A stretch of DNA of 64,000 nucleotides from Simmondsia chinensis (GCA_018398585.1 JAGTTD010000009.1:16869193-16933192), one strand, 5' to 3'. Positions 12,224-24,930 are shown, counted from the first letter of the stretch. Notes: generated by a model from the sequence alone, not told the origin. Numbers and translations are program-made.

Positions 12224-12252
12224 TAAGTCACGTTTACACGTCAAAACCTTTG

Positions 12253-12595
12253 TGTTAAGATTGAGATTGGATCTTGATCTTAACCTAATGAAAAGATATT
12301 AAGGGATGAGAAAGAAGTGAAGGGATATGAGGAAATAGAGAGAGAATAAGATGAGAAGAGAAGTTTATCTCATAGAGATAGGTAATTTTCATTGAATACC
12401 TCAACAATACACAAGAACAACCTGTTTAAAGGGAATTTGAAACAAACCTTCAAATTCCTAACAACAAGCTAAATTCCCGCCACAAGCTAACAGCCGGAGC
12501 CCTTGCCTAACTAATTCTGGCACCAAACAAGCAATTCAAACTAATACAAGTAATTCACGATTTATTACATCAAAATATTAAATGAAAACGTAACA
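12253..12595 (-). repeat. R1 3' LTR (343 bp)
   Basis: Begins tgttaagattgag and ends aaaacgtaaca as read on the plus strand. Compared with the other LTR it has an additional block of about 37 bp (12487-12525, around cagccggagccc). Confidence 0.9.
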
Positions 12596-12596
12596 A

Positions 12597-12608
12597 TCCC
12601 CTCCCCTT
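12597..12608 (-). other. R1 polypurine tract
   Basis: On the minus strand this reads aaggggagggga, immediately upstream of the 3' LTR. It is the usual primer for plus-strand DNA synthesis. Confidence 0.85.
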
Positions 12609-12623
12609 ACAACATTCTTGTCC

Positions 12624-15600
12624 TCAAGAATGAAAAGAAGGAAATTGACTCAACAAAAATTTCTTTTCTTCCCATGTAGTGAAGGCTTCATCCAAGTTGC
12701 GCCAATTAACCCGCAGTTGCTGAACTCTGTCACCTGCTGCTGCTGCTAGCCCTTCTTCGACTACTGCAGCTGGTTGTAACTTCATAAGGCCGTTGGAGCC
12801 CACGTCTGGAGGAGCTAAGGATGGTTGGTGACCAGCTTGAACCTGCCTTTTAAGAAGGGAAACATGTAAAACCGGGTGAATGTAGGAGTCGGGTGGCAGC
12901 TTTAGTTTATAAGCCACCTTGCCAATTCTTTCCAACACCTTGTAAGGACCAAAAAATCTGGCACATAGCTTGATATTCCTCCTTACTGCTGCTGTTGATT
13001 GCCTATATGGCTGCAATTTCAGATATACCATGTCTCTTACCTCAAAATTTCGGTCAATTCTTTTCTTATCAGCGTACCACTTCATCTGGGCCTGAGATTC
13101 TGTGATATTGTGCTTCAGCTGGTGCAAAACATGTTTCCTTTGTTGCAACATATCAGCTACTTCACTCAAATTAGTCCCAACTCCTTGCAATCCAAAAGGA
13201 GAGGGAGGATTATGCCTTGAAGGGAGAAATGCCCAAGGAAGTATGAAAATGGGTATTATACCAAAATTCTGCCAAAGAAAGCCACCTTCCCCACACCTTA
13301 GGATGATTAAATACCATGCTCCTGAGGTATTGTTCAATGCATTGGTTAACCCTCTCTGTCTGACCATCGGTTTGAGGGTGGTATGAAGAACTCATAGCCA
13401 AGGTCATTCCCAAGAGCCCAAACAACTCCTTCCAAAAGTGACTTGTGAAGAGTTTATCCCTATCTGAAACTATGGATTGGGGCAATCCATGAAGCTTGTA
13501 GATATTGTCTAGGAACACACGAGCTAATATTTCTGCAGTAACAGGTCGGCCCAAAGCACTGAAATGTCCAGATTTAGTGAACCGATCAACAACTACCCAA
13601 ATCACCTCTTTCCATTCTGACCTAGGTAATCCTTCGATGAAATCCATGCTTATGTGTTTCCATATGCCCTCAGGAACAGGAAGGGGCTGGAGCAGCCCTT
13701 GGTACCTATGATCACCGAGTTTGGTTTGTTGGCAAACCTCACAACTTTACACAAAACTAGTCACTTCCCTCTTCATGCCGGCCCAGCTAAAATGAAGCCT
13801 CAATCTCTAATAGGTCCCCTCAATGCCTGAGTGACCTCCCCATGAAGAATCATGTGCAGCATTAAAGATCTGATGCCTGAGATCAGTAGAGCTACCAACA
13901 TACGATTTCCCCTGAATTCTGATAATACCTCGGGTAACAGATGTACCAGCAGCCAGATTGCCAGCCTTGCCCACACTAGCAGCCGCTATACATTCCTAAG
14001 CAAATGGATCATTCTCATAGGACTGATGTAACTCTTCCATTCAAGCATGAGAAATCAAGGAAATAGCTCCAAGGGAACCCTGCTTACAGCCCCCAAACTT
14101 ACGTGACAGAGCATCCACGACCCAGTTCTCTCTGCCTTTTCCGTACTCAATATCATGATTCAGCCCCAACATCTTCAATAGCCCTTTCCTTTGTATCCTT
14201 GTGACAAGCTTTTGCTCTAATAAGTGTTTAAGAATTTGATGATCAGTCTTAATGATGAAATAATGCCCATCTAAGTAATGCCTCCACTTACCAACTGCAA
14301 GCAAGATGGCAAGGTACTCTTTCTCATATGTAGAAAGAGCTTGATGTTTTGCACTCAAGGCTTGGCTGAGGTAAGCTATAGGTCTCCCTTCTTGAGACAA
14401 TACTGCTCCAATACCACTTCCACTTGCATCTGTCTCCAAAATGAAGCTTGAAGAGAAATTCGACATAGCCAAAACTAGTGCCTTGTACATTGCAGATTTG
14501 AGAACATCAAAAGCTTTTTGAGCATCTTCCGACCATCTGAAAGAGTCCTTCTTAAGCAGATCTGTTAGGGGCTTGGCTAAGGCACCATAGTTAGCTATGA
14601 ACTTGCGGTAATAGCCAGTTAATCCCAAAAAAACCCCTCAATTATTTCAAAGAAACCGGAACAACCCAGTCCATCATAGCTTAGACTTTTGAAGGATCAG
14701 TTGCAACTCCATCACAAGAAATCACATGGCCGAGATATTCCAGATGTGTTTGAGCAAATGAACACTTGGCCAACTTAGCAAACAATTTATGCTTACGCAT
14801 GATCAAAAATACCTCCCTCAGATGCTTCAAGTGTTCTTCAAAAGATGCACTGAACAAGAGGATGTCGTCGGAGAAAACCAATACAAATTTCCTAAGAAAT
14901 TGTTTGAAGACATCATTCATGAGAGCCTGGAATGTTGCAGGTGCGTTGGTCAAGCCAAATGGCATAACCACAAATTCAAAGTATCCATGATGCATCCGGA
15001 ATGCAGTCTTATAAACATCAGGCTCACTCACTTTGATCTGATGATACCCTTGCCGAAGGTCCAGCTTGAGCCCCATATAATTCATACAACAAATCATCTA
15101 TAACTGGTATAGGAAACTTATCCTTCATAGTCATAGAGTTCAGTTGCCTATAATCAATACACATACATGCCGTGCCATCTTTCTTCTTAACAAGAATGAT
15201 AGGAGAAGCAAAGGGACTATGGCTAACTTGAATGAAATTAGTCTTAAGCAATTCATCCACTTGCTTCTCTATCTCGGTTATGTGAGCATGAGGATGTCTA
15301 TAAGGCCTGATCTTCACCGGCTCTGCACCCTCCTTGAGAGGAATCTCATGATCAAAACTCCTCTTAGGAGGTAATGATTTAGGCACTTCGAACACATCTT
15401 CAAACTCAGCTACTAAGTTCTGCACCTCTGGTTCGGTTATGTCAATCAATTTTGCAAATGAAATGGCAAACAATTGGGCCACCCATTGGTATGCACAACC
15501 TTGAAGGCCCTTCTTAAGCTTACTGCCCTTAATTATTTGCAAGTAAGCTGGCTCAGCTATCCCCTGCAGAGTGACTTTGGACCCATGTACATCAAATGAC

Positions 15601-17438
15601 ACCGATAAATTTGCATAATCAAACAATACCGGACTATAGGATCTCATCCAATCCACCCCAAGCACCATGTCACACCCTCCCAAAGGAAGGATTCTAAAGT
15701 CGTAGCTGAACTTGCGGTCTTGCATTACCCAAGAGAAACCTTGGCATTTGTTCTGTGTGGTAACTGTCTTCCCATCAGCCATGGTGACTGCGAGAGGGTG
15801 AGTTTTGATCACCTCATGGCCCACTTTCTTGACAACTTTAGTATCTATGAAGCTATGAGTACTCCCACTATCAATAAGAATGATAATGGACCTCTTACCA
15901 GCTGTTCCTTTAATCCAGATTGTGCTATGAGCTCCATTACCTGTAAGAGCCTTTACTGAGATCTCTATCGCAGCATCTTCTAAGCTCAACACACTTTCCT
16001 GATCAGACTCAATGTCCTCATCCGCAATTTCCTCTTCATCAAGTTGTTCATCAGCGTTAGTACCTTCCACAGCCATGAGGAACTTGGGATTACACTTGTG
16101 ACCAAATTGGTAAGGCTGATTACATCGGAAGCACAACTTCTGTTGCGGTTTGTCCTCCACTCTGTTAGGCCTGTTTCTGATCGAATTTTGCTGAAATCTG
16201 GACGTACTTCCATGAGGTCTAAAGGCATCAACCGCTGTTATGACCATGGATTCATAAAGCTTTGCTTTAGCAAAGGCTGTGGATAAATCAATGAGATCAA
16301 CGGCTTTAACTAAGTTCTTCAACTTAGGCTTCAAACCACTTATAAAAGCTGACACATAATATGATTCAGATGCTTTAATTTCAGACACAATGCTAGCCCG
16401 GAGATTCTCAAACCTGGTCATGTACTCCTTGACAGTTGAATCTTGCTTCACTTTATTAAATTTGTCCACAATATCACTATCATCCTCATCACTATACCGA
16501 GCACATAAGGCCTTGGCAAATTCATACCATGTAATGGAAGGTCTACTTCCTATCAAGCTATAGAACCACACCTCATGATCTCCAAGCAAGTACACAGCCG
16601 CAATTTTCACTTTCTCTGATTCATCAATGTGATAAAAAAGAAAATAACGTTCACACCTTCTCAGCCGCGAATGTGGTTGCTTACCATCAAACGCATTGAT
16701 CTGCAACCGAGGCTGTCTGTGGTTGTTACTTCGACTATTGGACGAATCCTCATTGCTGCCTGAACGTGGATGCTGCCAAGAATCAGGTCACCTGTCGAAC
16801 TGACCTGCACTAACTCCCTGATTTCTGAAAGTATGTTCCATTCCTGATATTCGGCCTTCTGTTACTTCAGTCCAGTTTGGAGGTCGAGGTTGATCATGCT
16901 CACTGTGTTCATGTCTTTCAAGATTAGCAGCCTCTTGAGTCCTAACTGGAACTCCATCTTCACGATTTAATGTTTCAGCTATCAAAGAGGGACTAGCTTG
17001 AAGCACACTAGCTGGTATCAAAGGATCCGGAACCAATGGAGGATTAGGCCTCCTGAATTGCTCACGAATTTCTACTAATTTCACATCCAATTGCTGGAAT
17101 TCTCGATCAAACCTCATTGAAATCTTCTCCTCCAACTCTTGTGCCTGTCGTGTGAGCTGATCAGAGAACTTAAGTTCTACTTATTGAGATTGTTGTTCCA
17201 GTTTCTCCTCCTATTGCTGCTGCAACATCTGAACTGATTCCACTTGTGACACCTTGAGTCGATCAATCATGTACTCACTCCGAGCCTTAAACTGATTCTC
17301 CAAAACATTCTTTGTGACAACATCCTGACCTGCAGGATCATTGCCGCCAACTGCTTCAGAAATCGGAGGTCTGGCAGCTGCTCCGGCTGCAGCCGATCTA
17401 GTGGTTACACCACCTGCCAATGCTACCTTGGATGACAT
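12624..17438 (-). pseudogene. R1 Gag-Pol polyprotein (Gag, protease, RT, RNase H, integrase, chromodomain-like)
   Basis: Translation likely began at the ATG at 17438 (MSSKVALAGGVTTRSA). Order on the minus strand: Gag core with LRRCERYF (near 16650) and the zinc knuckle [14 protein letters not shown] (near 16120); aspartic protease [11 protein letters not shown] (near 15860); RT with [27 protein letters not shown] and the active-site block FSDDIL (near 14870); RNase H with ETDASGSGIG (near 14430); integrase core with VDRFTKSGHF, VSDRDKLF and YHPQTDGQTERVN (13650-13330); a GPY-type module FGPYKVLERIG (near 12930); and a tail NWRNLDEAFTTWEE resembling the chromodomain end. Frameshifts lie near 15060 (small deletion after LYGA), 14650 and 13300. 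Stops lie near 17210, 17180, 16787 and in 13650-14040. The product is not functional. Confidence 0.9.
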
Positions 17439-17470
17439 TGCTATTGTATCTAAATTTGGGAAGCCACAAG

Positions 17471-17485
17471 GCTCTGATACCAATT
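17471..17485 (-). other. R1 primer binding site (initiator tRNA-Met)
   Basis: Minus-strand aattggtatcagagcc directly abuts the 5' LTR. Confidence 0.9.
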
Positions 17486-17791
17486 GTTAAGATTGAGATT
17501 GGATCTTCATCTTAACCTAATAAAAAGAGAGTAAGGGATGAGAATGAAGTGAAGGGAGATGAGGAAATAGAGAGATAATAAGATGAGAAAAGAAGTTTAT
17601 CTCATAGGGATAGGTAATTTTCATTGAATACCTCAACAATACACAAGAACAACCTATTTAAAGGGAATTTGAAATAAACCTTCAAATTCCTAACAACAAG
17701 CTAAATTCCCGCCACAAGCCAAACAAGCAATTCAAACTAATACAAGTAATTCACGATTTATTATATCAAAATATTAAAGGAAAACGTAACA
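17486..17791 (-). repeat. R1 5' LTR (306 bp)
   Basis: Starts tgttaagattgagattggat and ends aaaacgtaaca on the plus strand. It lacks the 37-bp block present in the partner LTR. Confidence 0.9.
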
Positions 17792-17796
17792 CTTTA

Positions 17797-19100
17797 CCAG
17801 GTAAGATGTTTTAGAAAGTGTTCTTAAAGTATAGTAGATCGTTTTTGTTAGGAAATTGATAGTATGAGATACTATGACACTACAGCTCAATACAACTTAG
17901 AGCGTAGATGATGTTACATATATCTTCAACCATGTTATTGTCACACTAAGTATCTGAGAGATTTCGTGTAGTGGGAGGATTGTTAGTGTAACCTGACGAA
18001 TTCTTGTCTTCAGTCTTAATGGTTGAGCAAGATGGTGAATCTGATCCTTTAAACTACAATGAAACTCATTACTCTAAAGATGCAAACCGATTGGTAAGGG
18101 CAATAAAAATTAAATTAAAGTAATTGTATTTTAATGAAGTCTGAGAACTTGTAGAGGCATCGAAAGACGTTAAGTCCATTAGATTGGATCTGAATGGATC
18201 TACAAGATAGAATAAAGAGTTGAGTGGATGAGAAGGTCGAGACCTTCTAGGCTAGATTGATGGCAATAGGTTATGCTCTGAAGGAAGAAATCACCTTTGA
18301 TGAGACCTTCTAGCAAGATGTTATGCTTAAAATCATTAGGATACCCTCATCCATAATATTTCATGTGATGAGATATGGAAATGGAAGTCAAGATGGCATT
18401 TTCTAAATGGCCATCTTCAAAAGGTTATGTATATGATACATCCAGACAAGTTTGTTGCCAAGAGTTAAAAGCATATACTATGCAAGCCTTGGAAGTTTAT
18501 TTTTACACTGAAATAAACATCTTACTTATTGAATAGTAGATTCGATGGGATTTGAATTAATGGTTAGTGAACCATGAGTGTGCCCGTGACATGACCAGAA
18601 AGTAGGAACTTTTTAAGTTTCGTGTTTAGATGGGATTTTTCTCATTAAGAATAGTGTATAATTGTTATGAGTTGTTAAGATCTTTATTTCCAATTGGTTT
18701 AAAAGTGAAAGACCGAAGATGAGCATATTGTATTCTTAGGATCAAGCTTAATTCGGATTCAAATGAAAGGATGTTGAGTTTATCATAGGTCATTTGTTTT
18801 TAAAAGTAGTTTAGATTTTTGACTTCAGAATATTAACCCTTGTAGTTGGAGTCATTGGAAGGTCAAGAGTGAAGTATTCTTATAGTGCTTACTTCATTAT
18901 GGAAGTTGAGTACTTGACAGCTATGAAGTTGTTAAGTAGACTACATGACTCAGAAGGTTCCTAGTAGATAAAATTTGTGGGTAAAGGAATGAGGCAGTGA
19001 TAGATCAGTATTGATCATAGTTCATAGTGAAAGGGTTGACAGATCCCTAGGAGATAGTTTTGTAATGTTAGGCTAATTGGATTTAGGACAAGTGGTAGAT
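17797..19100 (+). pseudogene. Copia Pol remnant in unit B
   Basis: Same order as in unit A. Near 18040 the DPLNYNETH-like block precedes EVWELVEASKDVKS-like residues near 18140. RT motifs follow (ARL..GYALKE near 18260, DETF near 18300, FLNGHL-like near 18400). The RNase H terminus KGLTDP lies near 19030. Polypurine tract caagtggtaga at 19089-19099 and the LTR start tgttggaatt at 19101 follow. Numerous stops are present. Confidence 0.65.
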
Positions 19101-20199
19101 TGTTGGAATTAGTGTCTAGGAAAAATCCAATCCGATAGTTTTAACTATTAAATAAATGAAACAGTTCTATTTATTTATTACTTGATTTTGTTTTTCGAGC
19201 CAAACATGCGTATAATTCTTTTCTAAAACATTCCATGAGATGGACATAGTCCAATATAACATGTGAGGTTCGATTCAAGTTGTCAATGAGATTGAATGAC
19301 ATATAGACTTAAATCGAACTAATGATACGTTGTCAAAGTATGTTTTGAGCTAGTGATAAGTACAACCTTTTTATAAGACTATGATATGATGCTTTTTATG
19401 ACTTTTGTTGGTCATGTGGATAGAGATCCAAGAGTATCATGGTGGTTTTGTCAATAAGATTAGAACACTAAGCAGGACTATCTGAATTAGATTTATCTTT
19501 AATTTTTACCACAAAAAATTGATTCTATAAGATGACAACTCTAAATCTGGGAAACTGTCTAAACTCGTGCAATCACTATTCACTGCTTTGATGTGCCAAA
19601 AGAATTAGTCAAAGTGCGTTGACTTGAATCATAAGTGCGTTGGGTAATGGCATGAAGTGTGGCGAGAATAGTTATTTTACATGGAATCTATAGTCTAATG
19701 AGAAAAAGATTTCCCCTTAATTGATTCTCAATTATACGAACAACGACAAGAATCTTTTGCCAAAGTATTCCATAAGTTTGGCATTTCGAATTAATTCAAA
19801 AATTTTTCCTGCATTATTGAATTGTTCGAGAGGGTTGAGTCGGAGACTACGGCAAGAGATGTGAAAAAAGTAATGATAGTAGTTAAAGTTACTTTTGATC
19901 ACAGATATTGAATCGAGGGGTTAATTGTCATAACAAAAGTTACTTGGGAAAATCTTGAGTGAATATATTTAATTCAAGAGTGCAGTAAAAGTTATTTAGT
20001 TGAACTAAGTTTTATTAAATGGTAATTAATTCTTATGGTGAGATAATCAGATTTGACCGATTTAGAGCTAAGTTAGATCGTAAGATATTTCTCAAGTACA
20101 TCTTGCAATCTAACTCCAATAGTCATGTTTACATATAAAAAATATCGCAACATAAGATCTTTTAGAAATTGTTCTTAAAGTATAATATATGGCTTGTGT

Positions 20200-21479
20200 T
20201 AGATAAATTGATATTATGAGATACTACGACACTAAAGCTTCATACGACTTATAGCGCATATATTGTATTATATATATCTTCAACAACGTTGTTGTCACAC
20301 TAAGTACGTGACAGCTTTGGTGTAATGAGAGGATTGCCGGGGTTGCATGACGGATTCATGTCATTAGTATTAATCGTTAAGCATGATGGTGAATCTGATC
20401 CTTTAGACTACAATGAAACTCCTAACTATAATGATGCAAACGAATTGGTCAGGGCAATAAAAATTAAGTTAGAGTAATTGTATTTCAATGAAGCCTGGGA
20501 ACTTTTAGAGGCATCGATATGCATTAAGTCCGCTAGACTAGAACTGAATGGATCTACAAGATAGAATAAAAGGGTTGACGGGACAAGAAGGTTGAGACCT
20601 TCTAGGCTATATTGATGGCAATTGGTTGTGCCCTAAAGGAAGGAATCGACTTTGATGAGACCTTCTAGCAAGATGTTATGCTTAAGTCCATAAGGATACC
20701 CTCATACATAAGATTTCATATGATGAGATATGGAAATAGAAGTCAAGATGGCACTTTCTAAATGGCCATCTTGAAAAGGTTACGTATATGATACATTTCA
20801 GACAAGTTCGCTGCCAAGAGTTAGGAGCATGCACTATGCAAACTAAGGAAGTTGGTTTTTACACTTAAATTAACATCTAATTCATTGAATAGCAGATTCA
20901 ATGACGGGTAATTAAGTCCTGAGGATTCGATTTATTGGTCAGTGAACCCTGACTATGCCAGCGACATGACCAGAAAGTAGTGACTTTCTAGGTGCTGTAA
21001 TTCGATGACATTTTTCTCATTAAGAATTGGCTAAAATTGTTATGAGCTATTAAGATTTATTCTTCCAATTACTTTAAAAGTTAAAGACCTAGAATGAGCA
21101 TATTCTATTCTCAGGATCGAGTTTATTCGAGATTCAAAAGAAAGATGTTGAGTATATCACAGGTCATTTGTTTTTAAAAGCAATTTGGATGTTTAACGTC
21201 TGAATTCTTGTTAACCCTTGTAGTGGAAATCATTAGAAGGTGAAGAGTGAGGCAGTCTTGTAGTGCTTACTTTATTATGATAGTGAAGTACTTGACAGCT
21301 ACGAAGCTGTTGACTAGTCTACTTGACTCAGAAGGTTCCTCGTAGATCAAAAGTTTGTGGGCAAAGGAATGAGGCGGTGATTTAAGAGTATTGGTCAAAT
21401 TTTTACCTAAAGAGTTGACAATTCCCTATGGGATAACATTACAATGCGGGGCAAATCGGGTTTAGGACAAGTGGTAAAT
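20200..21479 (+). pseudogene. Copia Pol remnant in unit C
   Basis: RT and RNase H fossil parallel to units A and B (landmarks near 20395, 20490, 20595, 20640, 20750). It ends at the polypurine-like acaagtggtaaat and the LTR start at 21480. No continuous frame survives. Confidence 0.6.
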
Positions 21480-21796
21480 TATTGGAATTGGTGTCCAGGA
21501 AAAACCCAATTAGTTAGATTTAAATATTGAATATACAAAATTATTTGATTAATTTATTTCCTGATTATGTTTTATGAGTCAAACAGGCGTGTGATTGCAT
21601 TCTAAAATGTTCCATGAGATCGACATAGTCTAAGATGACATGTCAAGTTTGCTTTAAGTGGTTGATGAGATCGTACGACAGATAGACTTAAATCAAACTA
21701 GTAATACGTTATCAAAGTATGTTCGTAGTTAGTGACATGTTTGGACAACCTTTCTGATAAGACTATAATATGACACTTTTGATGACTTCACTTGGA

Positions 21797-22366
21797 TGTT
21801 ATGAACAGTGAATCCAAAGCGTGGGCTATGGTTTTCTTGGTTACTGTCTTGCTGCTGCTGGGTTGATATGCTACTGTATGTTGATGTATTAAGGCTGTTA
21901 TGTGTTGAATAAGATCTGCTGCAGCTGCATTGTGGTTGTTGCGTTGCTGTGCTAGTGTTCTATGGGCTGCGGTTATGTTTAGTGGTAATGGTTAGTTGAT
22001 ATTGTAATTAGTAGCTTAAGCTTTGGTTGAGTCTTGTAATAAGTAAAGTCTAGAGTTGTTAGGTGATGGTGGTCAAGGCCGTTAGTTAGTTGAGTCAAAT
22101 GTGGCGGCTCACTTAGGAGGCGGTTAGTCCTTGTGTGGCTAGATTCAATGTATTAGCTCATATCTTGTAAGTAGTATAAGTAGTGGGCATTAGTTTGTAT
22201 TCAATAACAATTTTGATTAATGAATTTGATATCTTTTGATATCTCTCTCTACTTTCTCATCTCCTTTCCCTTCTTTCTCATCTAAACTCTATATTCTTTT
22301 CTCATCTTATATTCTCTCTATCCCAACCAAGATTAAGGCTCAAGAGCAATCTTTGAAACCTTAACA
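21797..22366 (+). repeat. X1 5' LTR (570 bp)
   Basis: tgttatgaacagtg to accttaaca. It is nearly identical to the 3' LTR (few substitutions visible), so X1 is young relative to M. A CT-rich block of tctcatct words precedes its end. Confidence 0.9.
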
Positions 22367-22382
22367 ATTGGTATCAGAGCCT
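22367..22382 (+). other. X1 primer binding site (initiator tRNA-Met)
   Basis: attggtatcagagcc immediately after the LTR. Confidence 0.9.
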
Positions 22383-23453
22383 TGATTTGGCTTCCGAATC
22401 AAGCTCATATCCAAAAAAAATACAAAATATGATTGTTTGCATTGCAATTAATCAATAAAAATAATTGTGTTACAGATTTAGTCTTGTGATCAGAATTCAA
22501 TTCTGAATTTTGAAATTTGAGAATGGTGGTTACTGCATTTGCTGAACTGCAAGGCCTGGGAATTGCTTTCGTTTGGGATTAGAATTGATTGAATTACATT
22601 GAACAAAGGTTAATTGATCAATATTTGTTGAGTACACTCAACACCGGAGCTGATTCATATTGAATTCAGAAGATTCGATCAAGCATCACCTGCTGAATTT
22701 TAGTGCAGAAGCAAAATATCAGTTGCTGAAGTTATGTGCAAAGCATAATTGATCTTGATCAAACATTCAATTGATCTGTCAGAAGAAGTTAAAGTGATTC
22801 TATTTGATCCACATTACACTTGATCAACATCTAATGATCAGGAACAAGCTGATTTGAGGTTTATTCATATTCTACAATTCAAAAATTGAAGATTGAGGTA
22901 ACTGCTTTCTGAATTACAAGTTCATATTCGATCCCAACCTGCTTTTGTGCTAGATTGTGATGAAATTGTGTTGATAAGCATATAAATGGTGAGGATTCAT
23001 CAGAATTGGCATTTGATTCTTAAGAATTATATGTTATTAAATCGAGATTTGCTTAGGCGAAAAGTCTGACAACGAACCGAGCACCGAAGTGTTTAAATCC
23101 GATTTTGTTCTTGAAGATTTTGGTGAATTGTGCTTTTAAATCACCATTACAGACAAAGATCGATCCTATTTTAGATTCTTAGTCTGGATTATTCAAGACA
23201 ACATCATTGTCAGAAATTGTTCAAGTTAGGGTTTGTTCGAACTCTCGGTGTGAGAAAATATGCAGATATGGGTTATAATCCATGACAATTGTGGAATCGA
23301 TAGCAGCGGATTGCTGTTCGAACGAAGGATTAGAACTTCATTAAGCAATCAATTGTTGAAGAAATGCGAAAACAAGTCTTCCTCTTCTGCGATTTTCGAA
23401 CTCATATCCAGCGAACTGAGTTGTCCAGATTAAAGTTGTTGTTCATTGTCAAT
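22383..23453 (+). other. X1 untranslated leader
   Basis: About 1.07 kb with no reading frame. It is colinear with 30493-31206 plus 43516-43864 of X2. AT-rich repeats of ttgatca and gctgaa words occur. Confidence 0.6.
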
Positions 23454-24645
23454 ATGGATAAGTCGACTGAGGAGTTGATAAAATTAAGGCAAGAATTGAG
23501 ACAATAACGTGAAGAATATTTCCAAAAAAGGGCACAGGAATTGAAAGAAAAGATGCAGTGACTTATGATTCAGCATTATTTAGCTTATCCAAACATCAGT
23601 ATTGATAATGCTAATGTTCTTGATGCAAATGAGTTTCCGGAGCTATTGGATAGCGTTAGACGACGAAAGTTCCGTGTTAAGCGGAAAGAGAGAGTGGAAT
23701 CTGTTGCCGTTGGAGATAAACTAGTGTCCGATAATGCCGAAATTGATGAACACGAGCTAGAAGAACCTGAGTTAGAACAAGATGATCCTTATGAAGACTC
23801 TATGCTAGAGTTAAAGTATCTTGATGATGTTGAGGCACAGTATGACCTGCATCCGGAATGAGAATATGATTTTCATGCCAAAGGAATGTCAAAGAAAGCA
23901 AAGAGTAGGACAAAGAGGAACCATCTAAATGAAGCGTTGAAAGGTTTTTGGGGTAAAAAGAAGTTGACAAAGCCAAAGTTGAAGTGTGAGGTTGTGTTTC
24001 AGCTTAGTGTGCTTGATGATCAATAAGAACTAACTCAAGATGCTGATCTTACCGATGTATATGCTAGTATACAAGATTCAGATGTTATACAAGGAGTGGT
24101 TGCTGCAGAATCTGTGATTCCAACTAAAAAAATTGATGTTACTGCTGAAATATCACTGAGTACATCTCCAAATCAGTTAAGATCTACTCCATGGCAAGTT
24201 GGAAAGCAGGATCGAAGTACCATCACTGCTGAGCAATCTCATTTAGCTGGGGAAGTTGAGGTTACTGCGGAATTAACAATGGAAGCATCACAAAATGTGT
24301 TAAGCACTTGGCCACGGCATTTTGATACTCGCCATCAGTAATGGCTTTGCGCTGGCAGTGATTTAGATGAAGCAAAACAAGGTTCACGGAGTGGAGAATT
24401 GGTGTGTTCATGTACATATTCATATGACGAGTTGCTTCCTAATCCGGAGGAAGATTTTCAAGTTTATATGAAGCCGAAAAGAGTTGATTCTCTGTTGAAA
24501 GGAATTAATCAAGCTGCGAGAGTGCATTTCAAGGTCAAACAAAGGAGTAAACTTGTGTCTACAAAAGCAATTGAGCTGTTGGATGTGTATAAATTCTGTA
24601 ATATGCTGAAACAGAATTCTGTGCAGCCCAAAATCTTTGTATGAA
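23454..24645 (+). pseudogene. X-family orphan protein, X1 copy
   Basis: Starts at the ATG at 23454, in the same context as the ATG at 43865 of X2. The N-terminus is a charged predicted coiled coil (LIKLRQELRQ). An acidic region follows with HELEEPELEQDDPYEDS (near 23750), matched in X2 by HKLEEPEFEQVNPYKDS, and then a basic block LNEALKGFWGKKKLTK (near 23930), also shared. Stops at about 23505, 23560, 23859 and 24025 interrupt one otherwise colinear frame. It resembles no Gag, Pol or Env domain I know. Purpose unknown. Conservation of the frame between two copies suggests it was once selected. Confidence 0.6.
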
Positions 24646-24930
24646 CCGAAACAACACCAATTCCGGGACAATGGAAACTTCATTGTGGCAAGAATTATGC
24701 AGCTTGTAAAATGTATAATTCCTATCTTTAGAACTAGCTTTGACGTTAACTTCGCAAAGACCCACAACCTCTACCATTTTTCCACCAACGTTTGTACTGA
24801 CATCGCATTCGTCAACATCACACAGCAGCATCGAATGCCTAACCTCTCCAAACACTTGTAATTCATTCTTTCCCGGATCAAGGGGACTTCCAACTCGCAA
24901 CATATCAGTTACAGCACCAGTTGTACCTCT
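24640..24930 (-). other. Inverted internal segment of X1
   Basis: Minus-strand translation of 24903-24640 gives DPGKNELQVFGE and VSIVPELVLFRFIQ. These match the plus-strand X2 blocks DPGKDELQVIGE (near 45210) and VSIVPELVLLRFLQ (near 45360) in the same relative order. The segment is therefore flipped in X1. Sequence right of it (cttgaggacaaga near 24936) is again colinear with the X2 3' end (46897), so about 1.4 kb of X2-type sequence is missing in X1. Confidence 0.75.

Larger units (their letters stand above)
6051..12226 (+). repeat. Tandem unit A of M (RT to LTR segment), interrupted by two LINEs
   Basis: First of three direct copies, beginning at gttacatttacgtatc and containing the landmark tgttttagaaagtgttctta. 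After removal of the RTE tail (6418-7127), the L1 (7251-10332) and their duplicated flanks, the net length is about 2.35 kb. That equals units B and C. It carries copia RT and RNase H remnants, the polypurine tract and roughly the first 1 kb of the LTR. Confidence 0.75.
12253..17791 (-). mobile_element. Ty3/gypsy chromovirus R1 (Reina-like), nearly full length
   Basis: 5.5-kb element in minus orientation with LTRs 12253-12595 and 17486-17791, a tRNA-Met primer site at 17471-17485 and a polypurine tract at 12597-12608. Target duplications are ctttg (12248-12252) and cttta (17792-17796). It encodes Gag, protease, RT, RNase H, integrase and a chromodomain-like C-terminus in that order on one broken reading frame. 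Short LTRs, compact size and the CX2CX7HXC Gag knuckle point to a Reina/Tcn1-like chromovirus. The LTRs differ by roughly a dozen substitutions plus one 37-bp indel, so insertion is moderately old. Confidence 0.9.
12227..20121 (+). repeat. Tandem unit B of M, interrupted by chromovirus R1
   Basis: Second direct copy, starting gtcacgtttacacgtc. R1 inserted 26 bp into it. Without R1 and the duplicated 5 bp, the unit is about 2.35 kb. Landmarks shared with A and C include gttttagaaagtgttcttaa (17809), gaccttctaggctagattga (18240) and the polypurine tract plus LTR start (19089-19101). Confidence 0.8.
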
